Shown: positions 52,697-63,060 of the stretch, piece after piece | Layout of the letters: each line of letters opens with the position of its first letter | How positions within the stretch are numbered: the stretch's first letter is position 1 | Source of the DNA: Halomonas icarae | GTDB taxonomy: Bacteria > Pseudomonadota > Gammaproteobacteria > Pseudomonadales > Halomonadaceae | Assembly: GCF_009901955.1 (NCBI RefSeq) | Contig: NZ_WUTS01000001.1 | Location: 2,648,489-2,712,488 of the forward strand | DNA length: 64,000 nt | Reading direction: 5' to 3' | Translations under genes and position numbers: made by a program | Notes under the pieces: model-generated | The model's database searches: none | Told to the model about the DNA's origin: nothing | Seen by the model: the letters and a program-made list of their open reading frames with translations, nothing else

Positions 52697-53680
52697 TCAC
52701 TTGAAGTTCTTGCGCACCACCTTCTGGATCTCGCCGACGATGCCGCTGCGGAAGCTCAGCACACAGATCACGAAGATGGCACCGAGGATCACGCTGACCC
52801 AGTTGCCGAGCGGCGACTGCGCCAGCTGGGTCTGCAGGCTGACCACCACGCCGGCACCCACCAGGGGGCCGAACAGCGTGCCCACGCCGCCCAGCAGGGT
52901 CATCAGGATCACCTCGCCGGACATGTGCCAGTGGGCATCGGTCAGCGAGGCGAGCTGGAAGACCACGGTCTTGGTCGAGCCCGCCAGACCCGCCAGACCG
53001 GCGGAGAGCACGAAGGCCACCAGCTTGTAGGCATCGACGTTGTAGCCGAGTGACACGGCACGAGGCTCGTTCTCGCGGATCGCCCGAAGCACCTGGCCGT
53101 AAGGCGAATGCACGGCACGCTGGATGATCGCGAAGCCGATCAGGAACACCGCCAGCACGAAGTAGTACATGTTGAGGTTGCTCTCGAGACTGATCACCCC
53201 GAACAGCTCGCCGCGCGGCACCCCGTGTAGGCCATCCTCGCCGCCGGTGAAGGGCGCCTGGACGAAGAAGAAGAACATCATCTGCGCCAGCGCCAGCGTC
53301 ACCATGGCGAAGTAGATACCCTGCCGGCGGATCGCCAGGGCGCCGAACAGCGTGCCCAGCACCACGGCGGCGAAGGTACCGATCAGGATGCCAAGCTCGG
53401 GCGTCAGCCCCGGGTAGCTGGCCAGCATGATGCCGGTAAAGTAGCCACCGGTGGCCAGGAAGGCGGCGTGCCCGAAGGAGAGCAGGCCGGCATAGCCGAG
53501 CAGCAGGTTGAAGGCGCAGGCGAACAGTGCGAAACAGAGCACCTTCATCAGGAAGACCGGATAGGCCACGAAGGGGGCTACCAGGGCGATGGCGACCAGC
53601 GCCAGGTAGAGGAGGTTGCGACGCATCTTGGCCTTGCGGCGAAGTTTCATGGCAGGCGTCAGGGTCTGGGTTGCCGACAT
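52697..53680 (-). CDS. branched-chain amino acid-type ABC permease (LivM-like)
   Basis: A 327-residue permease with about nine helices; conserved LivM stretches LLGYAGLLSFGHAAFLATGG, AIRRQGIYFAMVTLALAQMM and GGVGTLFGPLVGAGVV are present. Last gene of the operon, 4 bp after the LivH-like gene. Together they form the membrane channel for the solute bound by the 54.6-kb binding protein. Confidence 0.92.
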   Translation of the reverse strand: MSATQTLTPAMKLRRKAKMRRNLLYLALVAIALVAPFVAYPVFLMKVLCFALFACAFNLLLGYAGLLSFGHAAFLATGGYFTGIMLASYPGLTPELGILIGTFAAVVLGTLFGALAIRRQGIYFAMVTLALAQMMFFFFVQAPFTGGEDGLHGVPRGELFGVISLESNLNMYYFVLAVFLIGFAIIQRAVHSPYGQVLRAIRENEPRAVSLGYNVDAYKLVAFVLSAGLAGLAGSTKTVVFQLASLTDAHWHMSGEVILMTLLGGVGTLFGPLVGAGVVVSLQTQLAQSPLGNWVSVILGAIFVICVLSFRSGIVGEIQKVVRKNFK

Positions 53681-53684
53681 GGTG

Positions 53685-54572
53685 TCAAGCCTCCTTGCCG
53701 AAGAGTCCCGCGGGACGCAGCATAAGGACCACCACCATCACCACGAAGATCACGGTGTTGGCAGCCTCGGGATAGTAGACCTTGGTCAGGCCCTCGATCA
53801 GCCCCATGGCCAGGCCGGTGATGACGGCACCGATGATCGAGCCCATGCCACCGATCACCACCACGGCAAACACCACGATCAGCAGGCTCGAGCCCATGGT
53901 GGGCGAGACCGGATAGAGCGGTGCGGCCAGCACCCCGGCAAAGGCGGCGAGCGCCACGCCGAAGCCGTAGGTCAGGGTGATCAGCTGGGGAACGTTGACG
54001 CCGAAGGCCTGCATCAGGGCCGGATTCTCGGTGCCGGCGCGCAGGTAGGCCCCCAAGCGAGTCCGCTCGATGATGAACCAGGTCGCCAGGCAGACCGCAA
54101 GCGCGGCAACCAGCACCCAGCCACGGTAGATGGGCAGGAACATGAAACCCAGGTTGACGCCGCCCTGCAGGACGTCGGGAGTGGGATAGCTGGACCCCGA
54201 GACCCCGAAGAAGTTGATTAGTGACCCCTCGAAGATCAGCGCCAGACCGAAGGTCAGCAGCAGCCCGTAGAGGTGGTCGAGGTGAGCGATGCGGCGCAGG
54301 ATAAAGCGTTCGATCAGCATGCCCAGCCCACCCACCACCAGCGGTACCACCAGCAGGGCCGCCCAGTAGTTGAGCCCCAGGTACTGCAGCCCCAACAGCG
54401 CCGTGAAGGCACCGAGCATATACATCGCACCATGGGCGAAGTTGACGATCTTCAGCAGACCGAAGATCACCGCCAGCCCGAGGCTGAGCAGGGCATAGAA
54501 GGCGCCGTTGATCAGGCCCAGCATCAGCTGACCCATAAATACCATCAACGGCACACCGAAAATCATTGTCAT
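53685..54572 (-). CDS. branched-chain amino acid-type ABC permease (LivH-like)
   Basis: A 295-residue permease with about eight helices, typical opening GLINGAFYALLSLGLAVIFG and NFAHGAMYMLGAFTAL, and the C-terminal VIGGMGSIIGAVITGLAMGL. Between its start and the upstream binding-protein stop lies a hairpin with a TTCG loop that probably lowers its expression relative to the binding protein. Confidence 0.92.
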   Translation of the reverse strand: MTMIFGVPLMVFMGQLMLGLINGAFYALLSLGLAVIFGLLKIVNFAHGAMYMLGAFTALLGLQYLGLNYWAALLVVPLVVGGLGMLIERFILRRIAHLDHLYGLLLTFGLALIFEGSLINFFGVSGSSYPTPDVLQGGVNLGFMFLPIYRGWVLVAALAVCLATWFIIERTRLGAYLRAGTENPALMQAFGVNVPQLITLTYGFGVALAAFAGVLAAPLYPVSPTMGSSLLIVVFAVVVIGGMGSIIGAVITGLAMGLIEGLTKVYYPEAANTVIFVVMVVVLMLRPAGLFGKEA

Positions 54573-54593
54573 GCGATGGACCTCCCCTCAGGT

Positions 54594-54615
54594 GGCGGCG
54601 GCCGAAGCCGCCGCC
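54594..54615 (-). promoter_or_regulatory. GC hairpin with TTCG tetraloop between binding-protein and permease genes
   Basis: On the coding strand GGCGGCGGC and GCCGCCGCC pair around TTCG, a UUCG tetraloop closed by C-G. No T-tract. Likely an mRNA stabiliser for the upstream gene or a partial terminator. Confidence 0.65.
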
Positions 54616-54629
54616 GATTCTGCATCCAC

Positions 54630-55850
54630 TCAGTTGTTGACCAGATCACACTGGCTTTCGGAAAGCGGACGGAAGGCCTCTTCGGCGGGAATCGTGGAGA
54701 GGATTTCGTAGACATCCCACTCGTTCTCGGACTCTTCGGGAGTCTTCACCTGCGCCAGATACATGTCGTGGACCATGCGGCCATCTTCACGGATATAGCC
54801 ATTGCGAGAGAAGAAGTCCTCCACGGGGCGCTCGGCCATGGCCGCCCGGATCTGCTCGGGGTTATCGGTACCCGCCTCGGCCACGGTCTCCAGATAGTGC
54901 GCGGTGCTGGAGTAGATGCCGGCCTGCACCATGGTCGGCCGCTTGCCGGTCCGCTCGAAGTAGCGATCGGCCCACTCGCGCGCCTGCTCATCCATGTCCC
55001 AGTACCAGCCGGTGGTGAGCAGCAGGTTCTGGGTCGCCTCGAGACCCATGGAGTGGACGTCGTTGAGGAAGATCAGCAGGCCGGCGAGCTGCTGGCCGGA
55101 CTGGGTCAGGCCAAACTGGCTAGCGGTGGTGATGGCATTGACGGTGTCGGCACCGGCATTGGCCAGCCCGACGATCTTGGCACCGGAACCCTGGGCCTGG
55201 AGGATGTAGGAGGAGAAGTCGCTGGTGGGGAAGGGATGTCGCACCCCACCGACGATCTCACCGCCATTCTCCTCCACCACCCTGGTCACGTCGCCTTCCA
55301 GGGCATGGCCGAAGGCGTAGTCGGCGGTGAGCATGAACCAGCTGTCGCCGCCCTGTTCCACCACTGCCTTGGCGGTGCCGTTGGCGAGCGGGTAGGTGTC
55401 ATAGACCCAGTGAATATGGTTGGGGGTGCAGTGTTCGTTGGTAATGCTGGACGCGGCGGAACCGGAAACGATGCCCAGGCCATCGTTCTCCTCGATCACC
55501 TTGGTGGCGGCAATGGTCACCGAGGAGGCCACCAGCCCCGCCACCAGATCGACATTACGCGTGTCGAACCACTCACGTACCGTGTTGGCCCCGACATCGG
55601 CGCTATTGCGGTCATCGGCACTGAACACCTCGATGGGCACGCCATTGACCTCTCCGCCGAAGTCCTCGACGGCCATCTTCAGGGCCTCGAGGCCACCCGG
55701 ACCGGCGAGATCACGATAGGTGCCGGACATGTCGGCGAGATAGCCGATGCGCACGGCATCGTCGCTCATGCTGGCCTGGGCGCCGGTCGCCATCAGGGTT
55801 GCGGCGGCTAGGGCTACGCTGGAGGCGAGAATCTTGCGATTGAAGGTCAT
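54630..55850 (-). CDS. ABC transporter periplasmic binding protein (peripla_BP_6 type)
   Basis: A 406-residue binding protein. The signal peptide (MTFNRKILASSVALAAATL, cleavage near AQA-SMSD) is followed by IGYLADMSGTYRDLAGPGGL, the usual start of the Leu/Ile/Val-binding fold, and later GLVASSVTIAATKVI and HWVYDTYPLANGTAKAV. This branch also binds amides, urea and aromatic acids, so branched-chain amino acids are only one option. Unusually placed third in the operon, after the two ATPases. Confidence 0.9.
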   Translation of the reverse strand: MTFNRKILASSVALAAATLMATGAQASMSDDAVRIGYLADMSGTYRDLAGPGGLEALKMAVEDFGGEVNGVPIEVFSADDRNSADVGANTVREWFDTRNVDLVAGLVASSVTIAATKVIEENDGLGIVSGSAASSITNEHCTPNHIHWVYDTYPLANGTAKAVVEQGGDSWFMLTADYAFGHALEGDVTRVVEENGGEIVGGVRHPFPTSDFSSYILQAQGSGAKIVGLANAGADTVNAITTASQFGLTQSGQQLAGLLIFLNDVHSMGLEATQNLLLTTGWYWDMDEQAREWADRYFERTGKRPTMVQAGIYSSTAHYLETVAEAGTDNPEQIRAAMAERPVEDFFSRNGYIREDGRMVHDMYLAQVKTPEESENEWDVYEILSTIPAEEAFRPLSESQCDLVNN

Positions 55851-55934
55851 GCTTGACTCCGTGGCCCACGCGGGGCGGTTTGTTGTTGTCGATACGGTTG
55901 ACGCTAGGAAAACTGCCGGACGGCCAACGCACCG

Positions 55935-56693
55935 TCACACGCCCAGCAGGCTGTTGAGGTGATCGCGACGCGAGGGCAGCTCGGCGGCGGTGATCTCCTC
56001 GATGATACGGCCGTGCTCCATCACGAAGTGACGGTCGGCCAGGGGCGCGGCGAAGCGGAAGTTCTGCTCCACCAGCACGATGGTCATGCCACGCTCCTTG
56101 AGCTTGATCAACACCTCGCCGAGTGCCTGGACGATGACCGGTGCCAGCCCCTCGGTGATCTCGTCGAGCAGCAGCAGTCGCGCCCCGGTGCGCAGGATTC
56201 GCGCCATGGCCAGCATCTGCTGCTCGCCCCCGGATAGCCGGGTGCCCTGGCTACGCCGACGCTCATAGAGGTTGGGGAACATCGTGTAGATCTCGTCGAT
56301 GGACATGCCTCCCGAACGCACCGTCGGTGGCAGCAGCAGGTTCTCCTCGACGTCGAGGCTTGAGAAGATCCCGCGCTCCTCAGGGCAGTAACCGATCCCC
56401 AGCCGCGGGATATGATGGGACTTCATGCCCATCGCCTCGTTGCCATTGATCATGATCGAGCCGGTACGTCGACCCACCATGTTCATGATCGCCTTGAGGG
56501 TGGTGCTGCGACCGGCGCCGTTGCGCCCCAGCAGGGTCACCAGCTCACCGCGCTTCACATCGAAATCGACGCCGTGAAGGATATGCGACTCGCCATAGAA
56601 GGCGTGCAGGTCACTGACCCGCAGCATCTCGGCGCCTTCATGATCCTGGTATTGGTGGACCGGATCCTGCATCGCTTCGGCTGTCTGGCTCAT
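55935..56693 (-). CDS. ABC transporter ATPase (LivF-like) with Walker A lysine replaced by arginine
   Basis: A 252-residue ATPase. Walker A reads GRNGAGRST rather than GRNGAGKST; codons at about 56508-56534 confirm Arg. Signature LSGGEQQMLAMARI and Walker B LLLLDEITEGLAP are normal, as is the switch His region. A subgroup of LivF proteins is known to me with Arg here, so the protein may still function beside the intact LivG. Overlaps livG by 4 bp. Confidence 0.9.
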   Translation of the reverse strand: MSQTAEAMQDPVHQYQDHEGAEMLRVSDLHAFYGESHILHGVDFDVKRGELVTLLGRNGAGRSTTLKAIMNMVGRRTGSIMINGNEAMGMKSHHIPRLGIGYCPEERGIFSSLDVEENLLLPPTVRSGGMSIDEIYTMFPNLYERRRSQGTRLSGGEQQMLAMARILRTGARLLLLDEITEGLAPVIVQALGEVLIKLKERGMTIVLVEQNFRFAAPLADRHFVMEHGRIIEEITAAELPSRRDHLNSLLGV

Positions 56694-57463
56694 GCGCTGG
56701 CCTCCTCTGCCGCCGCTTCGCTGCCCATGTAGGCCTCGCGGACCTGGGGATTGCGCGATACCTCCTGATAGTCGCCCTCGGCCAGCACGGCGCCACGGGC
56801 CAGCACGGTGATGCGGTCGCAGAGGCGACTGACCACGCTGAGGTTATGCTCCACCATCAGCACGGTGCGCCCCGCCGAGACCCGCCGAATCAACTCGACG
56901 ATGCGGTCGACATCCTCGGCTCCCATGCCCTGAGTCGGCTCGTCGAGCAGCATCATCGTCGGCTCGAGAGCCAGCGTGGTGGCGACCTCCAGGGCACGCT
57001 TGCGGCCATAGGGCATCTCCACGGTCAGCACATCGGCATACTCGGCCAGGCCGACCTCATCGAGCAGCTCCATGGCACGGTCGTTGAGATGATCGAGGCT
57101 GCGCTCGGATTTCCAGAAGTGGAAGGAGGTGCCCAGCTTGCGCTGGAGAGCCACCCGCACGTTCTCCAGGGCGGTCATATGACCGAACACCGCGGAGATC
57201 TGGAAGGAGCGCACCAGCCCCAGACGGGCGATCTCGTTGGCCTTCATGCGCGTGATGGGCTTGCCACGATAGAGAATCTCGCCGCGGGTCGGCGGCAGAA
57301 ACTTGGTCAGCAGGTTGAAGACCGTGGTCTTGCCGGCCCCGTTGGGGCCGATCAGGGCGTGGATATGCCCTTCCTGGACCTTGAGGTTGACATCGTCCAC
57401 GGCGGTGAAGCCGCGAAACTCCTTGGTCAACCCGCGAGTTTCCAGTATTAACTCCTGGGTCAT
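56690..57463 (-). CDS. ABC transporter ATPase (LivG-like)
   Basis: A 257-residue ATPase with Walker A IGPNGAGKTT, Walker B MMLLDEPTQGMG and the LivG-type C-terminal GAVLAEGDYQEVSRNPQVRE. AGGAAGG fixes the ATG at 57463; a longer frame to 57715 would read through the promoter. First gene of the five-gene importer operon (LivG, LivF, binding protein, LivH, LivM). Confidence 0.92.
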   Translation of the reverse strand: MTQELILETRGLTKEFRGFTAVDDVNLKVQEGHIHALIGPNGAGKTTVFNLLTKFLPPTRGEILYRGKPITRMKANEIARLGLVRSFQISAVFGHMTALENVRVALQRKLGTSFHFWKSERSLDHLNDRAMELLDEVGLAEYADVLTVEMPYGRKRALEVATTLALEPTMMLLDEPTQGMGAEDVDRIVELIRRVSAGRTVLMVEHNLSVVSRLCDRITVLARGAVLAEGDYQEVSRNPQVREAYMGSEAAAEEASA

Positions 57464-57525
57464 GAGCCTTCCTCTTGGGGTCGCCACGCGACCCGCCGTG
57501 GTACTGTTATCGTTGTTGCCAGGCT

Positions 57526-57539
57526 TTACGTTAACGTAA
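57526..57539. promoter_or_regulatory. 14-bp perfect palindrome TTACGTTAACGTAA before the Liv-type operon
   Basis: A self-complementary TTACGTTAACGTAA lies 63 bp before the LivG-like start. It resembles operators of MerR-family regulators of branched-chain amino acid and fatty acid breakdown (LiuR type), which have ACGT half sites. No MerR gene is in the window. Confidence 0.5.
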
Positions 57540-57708
57540 GCTAGAGGATGCATTACCGCTCGGCAATAGGCTCTGCATAAAAACGCGACTAATGGTGTAG
57601 GCCCCTGAAATTCAATAGTTTGCAAACAAGTCGCCGGCGAAGTTAGCCACCCTACGGCGGAGCGGGTAAGATGCCCATCAACTGTTACCCTCCCACACGA
57701 ATTCCGCC

Positions 57709-58365
57709 ATGCCACATAAGTCTCTGCCTGCCCCCTCCTGGCCCATCAGCTTTCGCGCCACCTGCCTGCGCGCGACGTTCTATATCCTTCTCGTGGCGGG
57801 CATCGCCCAGGGAGTCTTCTATGAATCTCTCTACCTTTCCGATGCGCGCTTCTCGGAGCGCGGCTTTACCGAGCTGGCTCAGACCGCCCTGCTGGCCACC
57901 GCAGCCGGACTGCTGCTCTACAGCCACCTGGTGATCCGCACCCTGCCCTACATCAGCCTGCTGATGTTCGGGTTTCTATTCGCCTCGCTGATCCGCGAGC
58001 AGGACGCCCTGCTCGATACCTACCTCTTCGATGGTGCCTGGCAGCTACTGGTCAGCCTCACCGTTCTGCCGATCCTGTTCGTTGTCATCCGCAAGCGGCA
58101 GCGCTTCCTGGCCGAGTTCGCCGCCTATGCCAACAGCTTCTCCTTCGGGCTCTTCGCGGCGGGCTTCCTGACCACCTATGTCTTCTCGCGGCTCTACGGA
58201 CGTGGCGACTTCTGGCAGGCGATCCTGCAGGAGAACTATGTTCGCGACTTCAAGAGCGCCGCCGAGGAGGTCGTGGAGCTGTTTGGCTATGCCGTGCTGC
58301 TGATCGCGGTCATCGAGCTGGTCCTGCTCGCCCGGCGCTGGGCCCTGGCACGACAGAACGGCTGA
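57709..58365 (+). CDS. hypothetical membrane protein
   Basis: A 218-residue protein with about six hydrophobic segments (for example FYILLVAGIAQGVFYES, LAQTALLATAAGLLLY, LFGYAVLLIAVIELVLLA). Acidic and aromatic residues sit between helices: SLIREQDALLDTYLFDGAWQ and RLYGRGDFWQ. I do not recognise the family. Divergent from the Liv-type operon and convergent with rpoD, separated by a bidirectional terminator. Function unknown. Confidence 0.75.
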   Translation: MPHKSLPAPSWPISFRATCLRATFYILLVAGIAQGVFYESLYLSDARFSERGFTELAQTALLATAAGLLLYSHLVIRTLPYISLLMFGFLFASLIREQDALLDTYLFDGAWQLLVSLTVLPILFVVIRKRQRFLAEFAAYANSFSFGLFAAGFLTTYVFSRLYGRGDFWQAILQENYVRDFKSAAEEVVELFGYAVLLIAVIELVLLARRWALARQNG

Positions 58366-58410
58366 GCTAGACACCGGCCGCTCCTCCAGCGTCCACGAAA
58401 AGCACCCACG

Positions 58411-58460
58411 AAAAAGCCCCAGGGTTCAGCTCTGAACTGAACTGCACCCTGGGGCTTTTT
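58411..58460. terminator. bidirectional terminator between membrane-protein gene and rpoD
   Basis: AAAAAGCCCCAGGGT (58411-58425) pairs with ACCCTGGGGCTTTTT (58446-58460). The A-run and T-run make it work on both strands. A smaller TTCAG/CTGAA pairing lies in the loop. Confidence 0.9.
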
Positions 58461-58503
58461 CATTAGCAACGCTTGTTGCTGTTGTGACAAGCGCCTGGTG
58501 TTA

Positions 58504-60333
<1,830 letters not shown>

Positions 60334-60404
60334 AGAAACCCTATCTCGACGAAGAAGAATGAAACACCTGAAGCGCTGGGTGGAGAAAACTCACAAAGCC
60401 GAAC

Positions 60405-60433
60405 AGTATAGCGGCAGAAAGCACCTTTCTGCC
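60405..60433 (-). promoter_or_regulatory. putative internal rpoD promoter with 9-bp inverted repeat
   Basis: A -10-like TATACT (60410-60405, reverse strand) is preceded, two bases away, by GGCAGAAAG-CAC-CTTTCTGCC (60413-60433), a perfect dyad covering the spacer and -35 position. It lies 72 bp upstream of the rpoD ATG in the 249-bp dnaG-rpoD gap, which holds no other gene. Confidence 0.5.
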
Positions 60434-60582
60434 AGTTCGATCTATTTGCGCGGTTACTCAGGTGTGTTAGGTTGTCAGGTTACGCCGGTGCCGAGCGCTG
60501 TCTCCTATGTGGGGATGTTAGGAGAGAAATCAACCGTACGGCCAGCCCGGAGTGTCCTCAGAATGTCTTTTTGACCTTCCGG

Positions 60583-62433
60583 TCAGCGGTGCAGTTCGGT
60601 GATCAACGCCATCAGGCGCTGCCTCTCCTCCCGTGACAGCCGCTCCCCTGCCTTCTCCCTGGCCAGCAGTGCGTCGAACTCCTCCTGAGGCGAGCGCCTG
60701 CGCCGATGCCTTCGAAAATGCCCCACCAGGCCCTCCAGCTCGGGACCACGCGCCGCCTTCGGAATCAGCAGCTCGCGCCGCGCCAGCGCCGCCAGACGCT
60801 CCCCTTCCGGGCTGCCATGAAAGTGTGCCAGCAGCACCTGAGGGCTGCGGTAGCCACCCGCCCTGAGCAGGCGAATCACCTCACGGCAGAGCAGACCATC
60901 CGGCTCCTCATCGGGACACCAGTCATCCTCCGCGGGCAGCTGCGCAACCAGCTCCGGCTCGTGCAGCAGCAGCTGCAGGGCCCTCGCGACAAGACTCAAG
61001 GCTCCGCCAGAGCGCTGCGGGAAGGCGCCCCTCCCCTGCTCCCGAGGAGGCGGTGGCGCCGATGTGCCACCTGCCGCCATGGCCGGCGGCGACTCATCGC
61101 CACGCGCCTCCCGGCCCGCGACGACCTCGCCCCTTGCCAGCAGGGCCGAGAAGTTCGCCGCCTCGACTCCGGTGCGGCGCGACAGCTCGGTCAGCATCAG
61201 CGACTTGAGCACACCCTCCGGCAGCCGTCCGATCGCCTTCAACACCTGGCTGGCGTAGCGCTCGCGCTCCTCGATATGGGCCAGGTCGCGCCCCGCCGCC
61301 GCCTGATCGAAGAGGAACTCCGACAATGGGCTGGCGCAGGTGATGCGGCCCTGGAAGGCCTCGGCGCCCTCCCGGCGCACCAGGGTGTCCGGATCCTCCC
61401 CCTCGGGCAGAAACAGGAAGCGCGCCTGGCGCCCGTCGATCATCAGCGGCAGCGCCGTCTCCAGCGCACGTGTCGCCGCCTGGCGCCCGGCACGGTCGCC
61501 GTCGAAGCAGAACACCACCTCGTTGACCATCCGGAACAGGCGCCCGAGATGCTCTTCGCTGGTGGAGGTGCCCAGGGTGGCGACCGCATTGCGGATGCCG
61601 AACTGTGCCAGGGCCACCACGTCCATGTAGCCCTCGACGATCACCACCCGCTCCAGGCGGTGATCGGCCTGGCGCGCCTCATAGAGGCCATACAGCTCGC
61701 GCCCCTTGTGGAACACCGGCGTCTCCGGTGAGTTGAGGTACTTGGGCTTGGCATCGCCCAGCACCCGGCCTCCGAAGCCGATGGTGCGCCCCTTGATATC
61801 CCGGATCGGGAACATGACCCGGTCGCGGAAACGATCGTAGGTGCGACCACTCTCCTCGCGATGCACCAGCAGGCCATACTCCACCTGCACCGGCTCGCCG
61901 ATGCCGCGCTCACCCAGGTGCCGCTTGAGGCCTTCCCAACCATCCAGCGCATAGCCGACCCCGAAGGTCTCGAGCACCTCCGGCGCCAGGCCGCGACGCT
62001 CCAGGTAGTCCCGGGCGCCCTGCCCCTCGGGCATCTTCAAGCGCTCGCGAAAATAGGCGGCCGAGAGTTCCAGCAGGTTGACCCCCTCCTTGCGCTTGCG
62101 CTCGCGCGCCTGGGCCCGGGGGTCGTCGGCGCCCTCGCGGGGCACGTCCATGCCCAGCCGCCCCGCCAGCTGCTCCACCGCCTCGGGGAAGCGTAGCTTG
62201 TCGTACTCCATCAGGAAACGTAGGGCATTGCCGTGAGCGCCACAGCCGAAGCAGTGATAGAACTGCTTGTCGGCACTCACGGTGAATGACGGCGTCTTTT
62301 CCTGATGGAAGGGGCACAGGCCCGAGTAGTTGCGTCCGGCCTTCTTGAGCTTGACCCGCTCGCCCACCACCTCGACCACGTCGACGCGAGCCAGCAGGTC
62401 ATCGATGAAGCGCTGGGGAATCTGTCCGGCCAT
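60583..62433 (-). CDS. dnaG: DNA primase
   Basis: A 616-residue primase. The zinc finger reads CPFHQEKTPSF...HCFGCG (about residues 40-64). The RNA polymerase core has the Toprim motifs VIVEGYMDVVAL and CFDGDRAGRQ, and a C-terminal helicase-binding domain follows an A/P/R-rich linker (about 435-470). It makes RNA primers at the replication fork. Middle gene of the rpsU-dnaG-rpoD operon. Confidence 0.97.
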   Translation of the reverse strand: MAGQIPQRFIDDLLARVDVVEVVGERVKLKKAGRNYSGLCPFHQEKTPSFTVSADKQFYHCFGCGAHGNALRFLMEYDKLRFPEAVEQLAGRLGMDVPREGADDPRAQARERKRKEGVNLLELSAAYFRERLKMPEGQGARDYLERRGLAPEVLETFGVGYALDGWEGLKRHLGERGIGEPVQVEYGLLVHREESGRTYDRFRDRVMFPIRDIKGRTIGFGGRVLGDAKPKYLNSPETPVFHKGRELYGLYEARQADHRLERVVIVEGYMDVVALAQFGIRNAVATLGTSTSEEHLGRLFRMVNEVVFCFDGDRAGRQAATRALETALPLMIDGRQARFLFLPEGEDPDTLVRREGAEAFQGRITCASPLSEFLFDQAAAGRDLAHIEERERYASQVLKAIGRLPEGVLKSLMLTELSRRTGVEAANFSALLARGEVVAGREARGDESPPAMAAGGTSAPPPPREQGRGAFPQRSGGALSLVARALQLLLHEPELVAQLPAEDDWCPDEEPDGLLCREVIRLLRAGGYRSPQVLLAHFHGSPEGERLAALARRELLIPKAARGPELEGLVGHFRRHRRRRSPQEEFDALLAREKAGERLSREERQRLMALITELHR

Positions 62434-62500
62434 GAAGTCGAATCACCTCGACGACTGCGGTGTGATCACCCTGGGGCGACGGCAGTCACCATCGACCCGG

Positions 62501-62534
62501 AAAAAACAAGCGGCCACCGGATGGCGGCCGCTTG
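62501..62534 (-). terminator. terminator/attenuator between rpsU and dnaG
   Basis: On the reverse strand CAAGCGGCC and GGCCGCTTG (plus-strand 62507-62515 and 62526-62534) form a 9-bp stem followed by six T (62506-62501). An equivalent terminator follows rpsU in E. coli, giving excess S21 over primase. Confidence 0.85.
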
Positions 62535-62584
62535 GCGTCCTCCTGAGACCGCCCGGCCCTAGGGCCCGACGTCTCCAGTACGGA

Positions 62585-62800
62585 TCAATAGAGCCGTTCG
62601 AAGCGCTTGCGCTCACGCTGGAGCTTCTTGGCGTGACGCTTGACGGCGGCCGCCGCCTTGCGCTTGCGCTCCGCAGTCGGCTTCTCGTAGTGCTCGCGAC
62701 GACGCACCTCGGAGAGAACACCGGCTTTTTCGCAGGAACGCTTGAAGCGACGCAGCGCGACGTCAAACGGCTCGTTATCACGTACTTTAACAGAAGGCAT
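62585..62800 (-). CDS. rpsU: 30S ribosomal protein S21
   Basis: A 71-residue, very basic protein, opening [20 protein letters not shown] and ending [10 protein letters not shown], full length for S21. It binds the 3' end of 16S rRNA in the small subunit and aids initiation. First gene of the macromolecular synthesis operon, with a good sigma70 promoter 171 bp upstream and a terminator directly after the gene. Confidence 0.97.
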   Translation of the reverse strand: MPSVKVRDNEPFDVALRRFKRSCEKAGVLSEVRRREHYEKPTAERKRKAAAAVKRHAKKLQRERKRFERLY

Positions 62801-62970
62801 TAAGCACTCACCTACCTTAGGTAACTAGAGTTCGGTTAGTACGCACACCCCTGTGGGTGGCACGTTTCGCGAAGAACAAACGCCCGGAACGCCTGAGCGC
62901 GCCGGAAAACGAGGGGTTCGATCGCGGTTTTCGCCACCTGGGTGCACGACCCAGTCTTGCAGCGCACGAC

Positions 62971-62999
62971 ATTCTAGACCCCACACCGAGTTCTTGCAA
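62971..62999 (-). promoter_or_regulatory. sigma70 promoter of rpsU operon
   Basis: On the reverse strand TTGCAA (62999-62994) and TAGAAT (62976-62971) are separated by 17 bp. Initiation would be near 62964, giving a leader of about 160 nt before rpsU. The TTGCAA box is self-complementary and lies in the region shared with the divergent tsaD gene. Confidence 0.7.
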
Positions 63000-63060
63000 A
63001 TGCTTTCCGTGTCCATAACGCGTAGAATGGCGGCCTTTTCCGAGTAAACGAGCCGACACC

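Noticed and set aside
63000..63028. TAGAAT (63023-63028) as -10 of a tsaD promoter with TTGCAA as -35
   Set aside because: The spacer would be 23 bp, too long for a sigma70 promoter; only the reverse-strand promoter has a 17-bp spacer.
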